Source: Bradyrhizobium oligotrophicum S58 (lineage in GTDB: Bacteria; Pseudomonadota; Alphaproteobacteria; Rhizobiales; Xanthobacteraceae). Taken from it: 64,000 bases of DNA. A program made the translations under genes and the position numbers. The notes below the pieces were generated by a model. The model was not told the DNA's origin, ran no database searches, and worked only from the letters and a program-made list of their open reading frames with translations. Of this stretch, positions 1-9,848 are shown piece after piece. The stretch lies in NCBI RefSeq assembly GCF_000344805.1, contig NC_020453.1, positions 2,480,001 through 2,544,000 of the forward strand, read 5' to 3'. Position 1 is the stretch's first letter, and the number at the start of each line of letters is the position of its first letter.

Positions 1-3000
1 GAGTCGCCGCCGAGCGCGAAGAAATCCTCGTCGATGCCGACGTGGTCGAGCTTCAGCACGGCGCTCCAGACCTGGGCCAGCGTCGCCTCGGTGTCGTCGC
101 GCGGGCCGCTGAGATCGCGTCCGTCATGCGCGGCGATTTCGGGCAGCGGAAGCGCCTTGCGATCGATCTTCCCGTTCGGCGACAGCTTCAACCGGTCGAG
201 GCGCACCAGCACGGCCGGCACCATGTAGCTCGGCAGAACCCCGGCGAGCTGCGCGCGCACCTCTTGCTCACTCGGACCGCCGGAGGGAGCCGCGTAGTAG
301 CCGACGAGGCGGCGTGCGGCGCCACTATTGACGACGATGACCGCGCTCTGCGTCACGCCCGCGCATGAGGCGATGACGGCTTCGATCTCGCCCGGCTCGA
401 CGCGATAGCCGCGGATCTTGACTTGTGTATCGATGCGGCCGAGACATTCGAGCTGTCCGTCCGGCAGCATCCGCCCGAGATCGCCAGTGCGATAGATCCG
501 GCCATTACGTCCGGCCAGCCGATCGGGAAGCGACTGGAACGGATTGTCGATGAAGCGCTCGATGGTCAACTCCGGGCGGTTCAGGTAGCCGTTCGAGACG
601 CCTTCGCCGCCGATGTAGATTTCGCCGATGGCACCCAGCGGGACCGGGCGCAGCCGCTTGTCGAGCAGATAGGCCGTCTGGTTCTGGAAGGGCACGCCGA
701 TCGGAGCGTTGCCGGTGCGGCCGGTATCCCGTTCGACATAGTAGGCGATCGAGCCGATCGTCGTCTCGGTCGTGCCGTAGCCGTTCACGACGGCGATGCC
801 GGGCACCGCCTGCTTGATCCGCCACATCGCGCGCTCGAGCGGCGGCTCGACCCCGACCATCAACCGCTTCAAGCAATAGTTCACGCCATCGGATTCGATC
901 AGCGGCGTGACCGCATTGAGCAGGTGGGGCGGCAGGTAGCAGTTCTGGATCCGCTGGTCGCGCAGATAGCGCGCGAAGCGATCGGCATCGAGGATGGTGT
1001 CCTTGTCGAGCAGATGGACGGCTGCACCAAATAGCAGATTGCTGAAGATCTCGTAGACCGTGACGTCGAAGCTGAGGCTGCTGGTCAGCGTTCCTCCATC
1101 GCCGGGCGCGATCGTGCGCTTGTTCTGCCATTCGTGGCAAAAGTTGATGACGGCGCGGTGCATGCAGGCGACCCCCTTGGGTCGTCCGGTCGATCCCGAC
1201 GTGTAGATGACGTAGGCGGGATCCGTTGGCCCCGCGCCGGCAATCGGAGGATGTTCGTCGCCCGCTCCATCCATCGCCTCGATGATGAGCAGTTGGAGTC
1301 GGGGTGACTGGAGCACGGTGAGGTCGTGAGCCGCCTGCGGGCTCGCCAGCACGAGATCCGCGCCGCTGTCCTCCAGCATGAAGCTCAGCCGCTCGGCTGG
1401 ATAGTCCGGATCGAGCGGCACCCAAGCGCCACCCGCCTTGAGGATGGCGAGAATTGCGACCACCATTTCGATGGTCCGGCCACAGCACAGCGCGATCGGT
1501 CGCCCCGCCGGACTGCCTGTCGACGGCGCGTGCACGGCGACGATGCGATGCGCCAGCCAGTTGGCGGCGCGATCGAGCGCGGCGAAGTCGAGGCGACGGT
1601 TGCCTTCGACGACCGCGGTCAGCGATGGATGGCGCTGCGCGACGTCTGCGAACAACCCATGCAGCGTCGCGTCGCAGGGGTAGGGCACCCAGCGGTCGTT
1701 CCAGGCAACCAGCAGATCGTGGCGCTCGGCTGCGGAGAGGAATTCGAGATCACCCAATGGGCGCTCGGCGTGCGCGATCAGCCAGGCCAGCGCCCGGTCG
1801 AGATGCTCGGACAGTCGCGCGATGGCCTCGGTGTCGAAACTGTCGGCGTCATAGAGGAGGCGAAGCTCGGTCGACGTGCCCGGCAGCACGGCCAGGGTGA
1901 GCGGATAGTTGGTCTTCTCGTCGATGCGCAGCTCGGCCACCTCGGCTGGCAGTTCGCCCGGATAGCTCTCGAACACCAGCAGCGATTGAAACAGCGCGCT
2001 GCCAGCCTCGAGCTCGCTCCATCCCTGGATGGTTGCGAGCCCGACGGTGGCGTGCCGCTCGACATGATGTGTCGCGGTCAGAACGGACTGGAGATTGTCG
2101 AGCACGCTGCTGTCGTGATCGAGGGCCAGTCGCAGCGGCACGGTGTTGATGAACAGGCCGATCATCTGCTCGACCTGCGGCAGCTCGGGCGGGCGGCCCG
2201 ACACTGCGATGCCGAACACGACGTCGTCCTGGCCGCTGTAGCGGGACAATACGGAGGCCCAGGCGAGCTCGATCAGCGTGTTCAAGGTCACGCGATGCCT
2301 GCGCGCAAACGCGGCCAGCGCGGCGCTTCGGCTCTGATCGAGCACGAGCCGGATCTGCTCCAGCCGTTCGATCGGACGGCGGACGTCGAGCGGCCGATGA
2401 TTGATCGCAAGCGGCGTCGGCGCCTCGATGCCGGCCAGATGCTGGCGCCAGAACGTTTGTGCGAGATCGCGGTCCTGCCGCGCCAGCCACGCAATGTGAC
2501 GCTCGAACGGCGGCGGAGCCGGTGGCAGATCAATCGCTTCGCCGCAAGCCTGGCGATAGCGCAGCGCCACTTCCTGCAGGATCAGCGGCAGGCACCAGCC
2601 GTCCATCAGCAGATGATGCGTGGTCCACACCATCGCCCAGCTGTCGTCGCCCAGGCGCATCAGCCGCAGCCGCATCAATCCGGGCTGTTCGAGCGCGAAG
2701 CCGCGGCGGCGATCATCCGCGAGAAAATCCCGCAGCCTGGCGTCGCTCTCGCCGCACCAATCGGCCTCCTCCCAATCGAGCGGCGCGGTGGCATAGACGG
2801 CCTGCAGCGGCCGTGCCACGCCCTCCCACACGAAGGCGGTGCGCAAGACTCCATGCCGCGCGACGATCCCTTCCCAGGCGCGTTTCAAAGCTGCGCTGTC
2901 CAGACGGCCGCGATGCAGCCACGACAACTGCACGCAGTATTGATCCGAGCCCGGCGCATAGAGCGCGTGGAACAGTAGTCCTTCCTGCAACGGCGACAGT

Positions 3001-6000
3001 CCGTACACCGCCTCGACCGGGCCGACGCGCCACAGGGCGTCGAGAACGTCGTCCGGGACATCGGTCGCGGGGCCGGGGGCAGCATCGTCGGGGGACGACA
3101 CCACGAGTGCAGCGGGCGCGCGCGAAATCACCTCGGCAAGCCGGGCGATGGTCGGATTCTCGAACATCGCCTGCGCCGTCAATGCGATGCCTGTGGCCCG
3201 CGCAGCGGCGCAGACCTGGATCGTCATGATGGAGTCGCCGCCGAGTGCGAAGAACTCATCGTCGATGCCGATGCGCGGCAGCCGCAGCACCTTGCACCAG
3301 ATGTCCGCCAGCGTGGATTCCAGCGGCGTGCGCGGCGTCCGTCCCTCCTGCGCGACATCAGCCTGCGGTGGCGGGAGCGCGCGCGGATCGAGCTTTCCAT
3401 TCGGCCCTGCCGGCAGCGCATCCAGACGGACGAGCAAGGACGGCACCATGTAGGCTGGCAGCCGCTCGCGCAGCTCTTGACGCAGAGCACGCTCATCGAC
3501 GTCGGGGGCGGACGCGTAGTAGCCGACCAGCCGGGATTGCCGGCCGTCCTGGTGGACGAGCACATGAGCGGCGTTCACGCCTGGATGTTGCTCCATCACG
3601 CGCGCGATCTCGCCGGGCTCGATGCGCAAGCCGTTGAGCTTGATCTGCTCATCGACGCGGCCGAGCCATTCGATGCGTCCATCGGGACGCCATCGCCCGA
3701 TGTCGCCGCTGCGATAGAGCCGGCCGCGGCCCGCGGGATCGGCGATGAACTGGCGGGCCGTCAGCTCGGGTTGCCCGAGATAGCCGCGCGCCAAGCCCGC
3801 ACCGCCGATGCAGATCTCACCGGGCACACCGATCGGGCACAGCCCGCTGGCGCGGTCGAGGACCCTGATCAGAACGTTTGCAATGGGACGGCCGATCAGG
3901 TTCGGCACGATCGGTTCGTGCACCTCGTCGGCGGTCGCCAGCACCGTGGCTTCGCTCGGCCCGTAGGCATTGATGACGCGGCATTGCCGGCGCCAATAGG
4001 ACAGCACGTCCTGCGGACAGACTTCGCCGCCGATCACGAGCGTGCGCGGCGCCATGTCGGCGCGTTGCGGCAGCTGTCGCGCGATCGTGGCCGGAAGCTC
4101 GATGAGGTCGATGGCGTGATCGCGGATCATGGCGCCGAGCGCTTCGGGCTCGGCCATCAGCCGCTGCGGCACCAGGTGAAGCGCAGCGCCGGCGGCGAGC
4201 GCGGTTGCCGTCGCTCCGATGGAGACGTCGAAGCTCATGGCGACGTAAAGCATGACCCGGTGGCCGGCCTCTAGGCGAAACAGCTCGCGTTGCGCCTGCA
4301 CGAGGTTCGACAATGCGGCGTGCTCGATCAGTGCGCCCTTCGGCCGCCCGGTCGTGCCGGAGGTGTAGATGACGTAAGCGAGGTCCTGCGGGCCCGGCCG
4401 CGAGTCCGAGGCGGCCTCGTTCAGCTCGCCACAGGGCGAGTCGATGAAGACGCGCGGCACCGGCGTGCCGCCGAAAACATCGGCCGTCTGCGCGGTGACG
4501 ATGATCAGGCGTGGCGCAGAATCCTGCACCATGAAGCGGAGGCGGTCGGCAGGCAGATCGGGCGCGAGCGCAAGATAGGCTCCGCCGGCCTTGAGAACCG
4601 CGACGAACGCCACCACCAATTCGACGCTCTTTGGAACGGCCACGCCGATGACGGCGTCGGCGACCGGCACGCCCGATGCTTCGATGCGCGTTCGCAGACT
4701 ATGGGCAAGCGCGCTCGATCGGCGATCGAGCTCGGCATAGGTCAAGGTCTCATCGCCGATGACGGCAGGGAGGTCGGCGCAGGATGCGACGCTGCGCGCG
4801 AACAGGTCGACGAACGTCGTCCCGTCCGGCGCGACCGTCCCCGCCACGCAGCCGAATGCGAGAAGTCCCGCGCGCTGAGCGGGCGGAAGGACGTCGAGGC
4901 GATCGAGCGGAATCGTGCTCGTCCGAACGGCCGTGTCCGCCAGATGCAGGAGCTGCTCGGTCAGCCGTTCGATCGTCGCAGGATCGAACAGATCCGTGCT
5001 GTACTCGATCTCGGCCGCCAGTCCCTCCGGCGCCTCGGTCAAGGTGAGCGTCAGATCGAATTTCGCCGTGCCGGTGTCGATGAACGAGGTCTCGCAAACG
5101 AGGCCGGGCAAGCGCAGATTGGTGAGCCCGTCGGCGAAGGTCTGATAGACGAAGGCGACCTGGAATATCGGGTTGCGGCTGGGATCGCGTGGCACCGCCA
5201 TCCGGTTGACGATCAGATCGAACGGTGCTTCCTGGTGAGCGTCGGCGTCGAGCAGTTCCGAGGCGACGCGGCTCATCAAGGATGCGAACGTCGGATTGCC
5301 GGAGAGATCGACCCGCAGCGGCAGCGTGTTGGCGACATAGCCGATGAGATCGGCAACGGCAGCATCCCGGCGATTGGCAAAGGGCATGCCGACGACGATG
5401 TCGTCCTGCCCGCTCCAGCGCGACAACAGCAGCACGAACACCGCGAGCCAGCCGGCGCAGGACGTGGCGGATCGATCGATCGCAGCGCTGCTCAGCGCTT
5501 CGGCAAGCTGGGTGGGCACTGCGAAGCGGTGGGTCCGCCCCTCGCCGCTGAGGCGCGGTGGGCGCGGCCGGTCGGCCGGCAGATCGAACGGCGTGAACCC
5601 GGCCAGCCGTCGCTGCCAATGATCCAGCGCGGTCTCGATGACCTTGGGCAACGTCCGCCGTTGCCACAGCGCGAACTCGGCGAACTGCAGTGGCGTGTCG
5701 GGAAGATCGGATGGTCTGCCATGCAGCGCCGCGTCATACAACGCGGCGAGATCGCGTTGCAAAATGACCAGCGACCAGCCGTCGTTGATGATGTGGTGCT
5801 GGTTGATCAGCAGCACGTGATGGTCGTGAGTCAGTACGAACAGGCTCGCGCGCCAGCACGGTCCTGCCGTCAGATCGAACGGCCGTCCCGACTCTGCGTT
5901 CAGTCGGGCCTGGAGGTCGCCATCCGCGATCGCTTCGATCTCGAGATGGATCGGGCCGGGCGCGAGGATCCGCTGCGCCGGCTCGCCATCGTGCTCGATG

Positions 6001-6362
6001 ATGGTCGTGCGCAGGATCGCATGGCGCGCCACCAGCATGGTCAGCGCCTGCTCCAGGGCGGCGACGTCCAGCGGCCCCCGGATATCGGTCGCGAGCGGCA
6101 CGTTGTAGGCGGTGCTGTGGCCGTTCTGCAGGCGGTCGAGGAACCACATCCGCTGCTGGTTGAAGGACAGCGGCCACATCCGGTCGGCCAGATGCAGCAT
6201 GATGGAGTCGCGGCGCGAGCCGATCTCGCCGCGCAGCGTCTCCGGAAGCGGTCGGTTTGCCAGATTGATCAGGCTCAGAGTCTCGCCGCTGCGTCGTAGC
6301 AGGAAGCCCTGCGTCGCGAGGCGGTCGACGAGATCGGATGTATCGGAGTCGATCAGTGACAT
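1..6362 (-). CDS. Nonribosomal peptide synthetase, C-A-PCP-C-A-PCP (3' end outside window)
   Basis: A single open minus-strand frame runs from an ATG at 6362 to the left edge (about 2120 codons, no stop). Visible domains are: C1 with HHIINDG near residue 188; A1 with YTSGTTGRPKG near 666 and NAYGPSEAT; PCP1 with LGGDSIM near 1041; C2 with HHLLMDG near 1246; A2 with YTSGSTGRPKG near 1724 and NGYGTTETT; PCP2 with LGGDS at the very edge. Manual GrsA-numbered codes are D-V-G-E-V-G-A-V-L(-K) for A1 and D-V-Y-Y-M-G-G-I-G(-K) for A2. A1 recalls ornithine-type DVGE codes. A2 shares seven of ten positions with the formyl-hydroxyornithine code DINYWGGIGK as I recall it, so both calls are tentative. The start overlaps the stop of the upstream synthetase (TGATG), giving translational coupling. 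No thioesterase or MbtH gene is visible; they may lie further left. Confidence 0.95.
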   Translation of the reverse strand, partial: MSLIDSDTSDLVDRLATQGFLLRRSGETLSLINLANRPLPETLRGEIGSRRDSIMLHLADRMWPLSFNQQRMWFLDRLQNGHSTAYNVPLATDIRGPLDVAALEQALTMLVARHAILRTTIIEHDGEPAQRILAPGPIHLEIEAIADGDLQARLNAESGRPFDLTAGPCWRASLFVLTHDHHVLLINQHHIINDGWSLVILQRDLAALYDAALHGRPSDLPDTPLQFAEFALWQRRTLPKVIETALDHWQRRLAGFTPFDLPADRPRPPRLSGEGRTHRFAVPTQLAEALSSAAIDRSATSCAGWLAVFVLLLSRWSGQDDIVVGMPFANRRDAAVADLIGYVANTLPLRVDLSGNPTFASLMSRVASELLDADAHQEAPFDLIVNRMAVPRDPSRNPIFQVAFVYQTFADGLTNLRLPGLVCETSFIDTGTAKFDLTLTLTEAPEGLAAEIEYSTDLFDPATIERLTEQLLHLADTAVRTSTIPLDRLDVLPPAQRAGLLAFGCVAGTVAPDGTTFVDLFARSVASCADLPAVIGDETLTYAELDRRSSALAHSLRTRIEASGVPVADAVIGVAVPKSVELVVAFVAVLKAGGAYLALAPDLPADRLRFMVQDSAPRLIIVTAQTADVFGGTPVPRVFIDSPCGELNEAASDSRPGPQDLAYVIYTSGTTGRPKGALIEHAALSNLVQAQRELFRLEAGHRVMLYVAMSFDVSIGATATALAAGAALHLVPQRLMAEPEALGAMIRDHAIDLIELPATIARQLPQRADMAPRTLVIGGEVCPQDVLSYWRRQCRVINAYGPSEATVLATADEVHEPIVPNLIGRPIANVLIRVLDRASGLCPIGVPGEICIGGAGLARGYLGQPELTARQFIADPAGRGRLYRSGDIGRWRPDGRIEWLGRVDEQIKLNGLRIEPGEIARVMEQHPGVNAAHVLVHQDGRQSRLVGYYASAPDVDERALRQELRERLPAYMVPSLLVRLDALPAGPNGKLDPRALPPPQADVAQEGRTPRTPLESTLADIWCKVLRLPRIGIDDEFFALGGDSIMTIQVCAAARATGIALTAQAMFENPTIARLAEVISRAPAALVVSSPDDAAPGPATDVPDDVLDALWRVGPVEAVYGLSPLQEGLLFHALYAPGSDQYCVQLSWLHRGRLDSAALKRAWEGIVARHGVLRTAFVWEGVARPLQAVYATAPLDWEEADWCGESDARLRDFLADDRRRGFALEQPGLMRLRLMRLGDDSWAMVWTTHHLLMDGWCLPLILQEVALRYRQACGEAIDLPPAPPPFERHIAWLARQDRDLAQTFWRQHLAGIEAPTPLAINHRPLDVRRPIERLEQIRLVLDQSRSAALAAFARRHRVTLNTLIELAWASVLSRYSGQDDVVFGIAVSGRPPELPQVEQMIGLFINTVPLRLALDHDSSVLDNLQSVLTATHHVERHATVGLATIQGWSELEAGSALFQSLLVFESYPGELPAEVAELRIDEKTNYPLTLAVLPGTSTELRLLYDADSFDTEAIARLSEHLDRALAWLIAHAERPLGDLEFLSAAERHDLLVAWNDRWVPYPCDATLHGLFADVAQRHPSLTAVVEGNRRLDFAALDRAANWLAHRIVAVHAPSTGSPAGRPIALCCGRTIEMVVAILAILKAGGAWVPLDPDYPAERLSFMLEDSGADLVLASPQAAHDLTVLQSPRLQLLIIEAMDGAGDEHPPIAGAGPTDPAYVIYTSGSTGRPKGVACMHRAVINFCHEWQNKRTIAPGDGGTLTSSLSFDVTVYEIFSNLLFGAAVHLLDKDTILDADRFARYLRDQRIQNCYLPPHLLNAVTPLIESDGVNYCLKRLMVGVEPPLERAMWRIKQAVPGIAVVNGYGTTETTIGSIAYYVERDTGRTGNAPIGVPFQNQTAYLLDKRLRPVPLGAIGEIYIGGEGVSNGYLNRPELTIERFIDNPFQSLPDRLAGRNGRIYRTGDLGRMLPDGQLECLGRIDTQVKIRGYRVEPGEIEAVIASCAGVTQSAVIVVNSGAARRLVGYYAAPSGGPSEQEVRAQLAGVLPSYMVPAVLVRLDRLKLSPNGKIDRKALPLPEIAAHDGRDLSGPRDDTEATLAQVWSAVLKLDHVGIDEDFFALGGD

Positions 6363-9300
6363 CACAGCCGCTCCATCACGACATGGCGGCCGGCCGGACG
6401 CGCGGCGTCCGACTTGATGTGATGCGCGAGATCACACAGCACGGCATGCTCGAACACGGCCCGGAACGTCAGGCCGACCTGCAGGCTTTGTTCGACGCGG
6501 AGCATCATCTCGCCCGCCAGCAGCGAGTTGCCGCCGATGCGGAAGAAGTGATCGGTCCGCGCGATCTGTGGCCGCTTCAGCACGGTGCCCCAGATCTGCG
6601 CGAGCGTGCGCTCGACCGGATCGGCGATCACGGCCTGGCCGATCTCGGCCGGCTCGACCTCAGGCAGCTGCCGGCGGTCGAGCTTGCCGTTGGCCGAGAG
6701 CGGCAGCGTGCCGAGCACGACATAGTGGTCGGGGATCATGTAGTCGGGCAGCCGCTGGCCGAGCGCTTGACCCAGCCGCGCGACGTCGATGGCCGGTCCG
6801 CGCGGCACGAGATAGGCGACGGTCAGTTCGCGGCCGCCGACGTCCCGCCGTGCGACCACGGCCTGCGCCACACCGGACTGCTCCAGCAGCGCGGCTTCGA
6901 TTTCGCCGAGCTCGACGCGAAAGCCGCGGATCTTGATCTGGAAGTCGCGCCGGCCGAGGAATTCGATGACTCCGTCCGGAAGCCGGCGCGCGACATCTCC
7001 GGTGCGATAGAGTCGCGCCATGTGCCGGTCGGATCCGGCAAACGGATTGTCGATGAACCGCTCCTGCGTCAATGCCGGCCGATTGATGTAGCCGCGGGCC
7101 ACGCCGATCCCGGCGATGCACAGCTCACCGGGCACACCCGGCGGCACCGGACGCAGGCCGGCGTCGAGCACGTGGAGCGCCATGTTGTCGATCGGTTGTC
7201 CGAGTGGCGCAACCGCGTGGCGCTCGGTATCGCCGCTGTCGCAGGACCACGCGCTCACGTCGATCGATGCTTCGGTCGGGCCGTAGAGATTGTGGAGTGC
7301 CGCGTGTGGCAGCAAGGCGCGGCAGCGCGACGCGACCGCGGTCGGCAGCGCCTCGCCGCTGCAATAGACGCGTGCGAGCGAGGTCAGCTCGCCAAGGCCT
7401 TCATTGCCGAGGAATACAGCCAGCATTGACGGCACGAAGTGAATGTCGGTGATGCACCGACGCCTGATCAAGCTGGCGATCTGATGCGGATCCTTGTGCG
7501 CGTCAGGGGGAGCGACCACGAGCTCTGCGCCGACGATCAGCGGCCACAGAAACTCCCACACCGAGACATCGAACGTGTAAGGTGTCTTCTGCAGCACGCG
7601 CTGCGTAGGCTGCAGTCCATACTGCTTCTGCATCCACACGATGCGATTGGCGACGCCGCGATGTTCGAGCATGGCGCCCTTCGGCCGCCCCGTCGATCCT
7701 GACGTGAAGATGACGTAGGCAAGATCATCCGGGGCCGGCGCGGGCCCATCGATCCCTGGACCGTCCGCCATTCCGTCCGCATCGACCGTGAGGCAGGCGA
7801 CGCGGTCGGGCAGGGCGCTCTCGAGGCCCGGTGCGACGAGGGCAAGGACCGGAGCGGCATCTTCGATCATCTGGCTCCGGCGCGGCTGCGGATCCTGCGG
7901 ATCGAGTGGCAGGTAGGCTGCGCCCGCCTCCAGTGTCGCGAGGATGGCGACCACCATCGCGACGCCGCGCTCGAACAACAGCGCTACGACCGCGTCGCCG
8001 GTGGGGCGCTGCATCTCGGCACAGCGGGCGCGAATCTGGCGCGACAGGGTCCGCACGCGATGGCGTAACTCGGTGTAGTCGAGGCAGATGTCATCGAACG
8101 AGACGGCCGGTCGCCCGGCATGCTGAAGCGCGGCCGCGTCGAGCAGGGCGACCAGGGTGAGGTCGCGCGCCGCCGGGACATCCGCGCCGCGGCTGCTTGC
8201 CACGATTGCGCCAACCGCCTCTTCAGAGAGCAGCGGCAATTCGGTGATCGCGGTGGCCGGTGCAGAGCAGCCGGCGCGCCATACGCTCGCAAGCGAATCC
8301 GCCAGTGCCGCCACGAATACAGGCTCCAGCTGCTCCCCATTCCATTCGAGCCAGGCTGCGCGCACGACGGGAGCCCGGCCCTGGCTCGGTGCGAGTTCGA
8401 CGCGCAACTGCAAGGGGCCGTCTGGACCACGGACGTCGTCGCTCAGGATCGCGATCGGAACGTGCCGGCTCCATTCACTCCTGCCGGCGCGTTGCGGCGT
8501 ATCGGCCAGCATGGGTGCGGCCCGAGCATCCACGAGGAACCGTTCGGTGTCGAGGACGAGGCCGGCAAAGGAGCGATGTCCGTCGGTTGCGAACGTCGCC
8601 GGCACCAGGCGCGCAGCAAACGGATCGGGACGTGTCGGTAGGCCGACGGCGATGCTAACGGCTGCAGCGTCGAGGAGGCGGGCCGTCGTCGCCACTACGG
8701 CAGCGATCAGCCATGGCAGCGTAGGGCCTGCCACGGCCTCGTTTGCGCCGGGCGTGAGCAGGGCGGTGCGCTGGATGTTGGATGCGGGGGTGGCGGTGCG
8801 CGACGACCTGCGGTGCGTGAGCGACTCCAGGAACGCGAAGCCCGCCGGCACGGTCGCCTCGATCGCCGTGATCCAGCGCGCGTCCGCCGCGCACATCCGC
8901 TGCCAGCATGCGCGATCGTACGGCGCTTCAATTTGTCGTTCGCCCACCGTGAACAGCGCTGCGATCGAGGCTGCATCGAGCTCGCCGCCATCCGCATGGC
9001 GCAGGCCGCCGAGCCTGACGCTCTCGCCACGCGCCGCGATCACCACACCGTCCGCCTCGACGGTGAGCAGCCGCCCCGATGCCGCATCGCAGGGGCCGGC
9101 CAACTCGATACTGCCGACGGTCAGCCCAGCGCCGTTCGCGGTCAGCCGGAGACCGGCATGCGTGCGGCGCGAGCCGAAATCGACCCCCCTCGGCAGCGCC
9201 GCCAGGATCGCGGCGTCGAGATCGAAGTGCAGCCGGTGCAGGGCGGCCAGAACTGCATCGTCGACCGGCGTCTGGGGGGACGACTCCGCTTCAGGCAGCT

Positions 9301-9775
9301 CACCCTCGCGCGCCAACGCGGTGGCGAGTTCGGCAAATCCCTCCAATGCCAACCGGTGGCAGCGGTCGACGACGGCTCCGGCCGTGTCGCGCGTCGAGAT
9401 CGGCACCCGCATCGCCCAGGCGACGCGCTGCTCATTCATCCAGGCCAGCTCGAAGAACGGGTGGGCAGCTGCAACCGCAGCGGCAATCAGCTCCGCCGGG
9501 TCGCCGTGCCGCGCCTGCAGTCTCAGGGCCAGCGTTCCCGGCGCCGATCGCGGTACGACGTTTCGCAGCAGGTCGGCGTGGACGATGAGATCACACGTCG
9601 AGAGACCCGACGGCATCGACATCGCGGTCGTGATGCGCTCCTCGCGCGCCCAGGCAAGCGCTCGCGGATTGCCGGTGATCAGGCAGACGATCTGGTGTCC
9701 GCAGTCCCGCAGGTTGCGGGCGATCTCCAGCAGAAAATCGTCATCGCCATGAAGAATGCAATCGAGGCTCCGCAT
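6362..9775 (-). CDS. NRPS with degenerate formyltransferase-like and condensation-like N-terminus, serine-type A domain, PCP
   Basis: 1137 residues. Residues about 1-130 resemble the Rossmann part of formyltransferases (MRSLDCILHGDDDFLLEIAR), and about 160-240 resemble the formyltransferase C-terminal barrel, but the usual Asn-x-His and Asp catalytic signature is not seen. Residues about 270-490 look like the second half of a condensation domain with no HHxxxDG. A complete adenylation domain follows (IFTSGSTGRPKG near 690, NLYGPTEAS, NGKLDRRQL), then a carrier domain with IGGNSLLA near 1085. The code by GrsA numbering is D-V-W-H-Y-S-L-I-D-K, close to serine-activating DVWH(L/F)SL(I/V)DK. This is probably the loading or first elongation module, feeding the synthetase coupled downstream. 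The possible AGGAGG lies 14 bases before the ATG, which is long, so the start is only probable. Confidence 0.93.
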   Translation of the reverse strand: MRSLDCILHGDDDFLLEIARNLRDCGHQIVCLITGNPRALAWAREERITTAMSMPSGLSTCDLIVHADLLRNVVPRSAPGTLALRLQARHGDPAELIAAAVAAAHPFFELAWMNEQRVAWAMRVPISTRDTAGAVVDRCHRLALEGFAELATALAREGELPEAESSPQTPVDDAVLAALHRLHFDLDAAILAALPRGVDFGSRRTHAGLRLTANGAGLTVGSIELAGPCDAASGRLLTVEADGVVIAARGESVRLGGLRHADGGELDAASIAALFTVGERQIEAPYDRACWQRMCAADARWITAIEATVPAGFAFLESLTHRRSSRTATPASNIQRTALLTPGANEAVAGPTLPWLIAAVVATTARLLDAAAVSIAVGLPTRPDPFAARLVPATFATDGHRSFAGLVLDTERFLVDARAAPMLADTPQRAGRSEWSRHVPIAILSDDVRGPDGPLQLRVELAPSQGRAPVVRAAWLEWNGEQLEPVFVAALADSLASVWRAGCSAPATAITELPLLSEEAVGAIVASSRGADVPAARDLTLVALLDAAALQHAGRPAVSFDDICLDYTELRHRVRTLSRQIRARCAEMQRPTGDAVVALLFERGVAMVVAILATLEAGAAYLPLDPQDPQPRRSQMIEDAAPVLALVAPGLESALPDRVACLTVDADGMADGPGIDGPAPAPDDLAYVIFTSGSTGRPKGAMLEHRGVANRIVWMQKQYGLQPTQRVLQKTPYTFDVSVWEFLWPLIVGAELVVAPPDAHKDPHQIASLIRRRCITDIHFVPSMLAVFLGNEGLGELTSLARVYCSGEALPTAVASRCRALLPHAALHNLYGPTEASIDVSAWSCDSGDTERHAVAPLGQPIDNMALHVLDAGLRPVPPGVPGELCIAGIGVARGYINRPALTQERFIDNPFAGSDRHMARLYRTGDVARRLPDGVIEFLGRRDFQIKIRGFRVELGEIEAALLEQSGVAQAVVARRDVGGRELTVAYLVPRGPAIDVARLGQALGQRLPDYMIPDHYVVLGTLPLSANGKLDRRQLPEVEPAEIGQAVIADPVERTLAQIWGTVLKRPQIARTDHFFRIGGNSLLAGEMMLRVEQSLQVGLTFRAVFEHAVLCDLAHHIKSDAARPAGRHVVMERL

Positions 9776-9848
9776 TGTGGTAGAACCCGCCTCCTGTCGA
9801 CTGCTTCACGCTCGCCCTGCGATGCCGCGCTGCCGTGGTCGTGCCGCG

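Noticed and set aside
1326..6299. Long plus-strand frames (1326-2978, 4290-6299) opposite the synthetase
   Set aside because: They are Arg/Gln/His-rich antisense shadows in GC-rich DNA. The minus strand carries every NRPS motif in one frame.
8157..9752. 531-codon plus-strand frame opposite the F*-C*-A-PCP gene
   Set aside because: Ser/Ala/Arg-rich shadow with no family likeness. The opposite strand has clear adenylation motifs.
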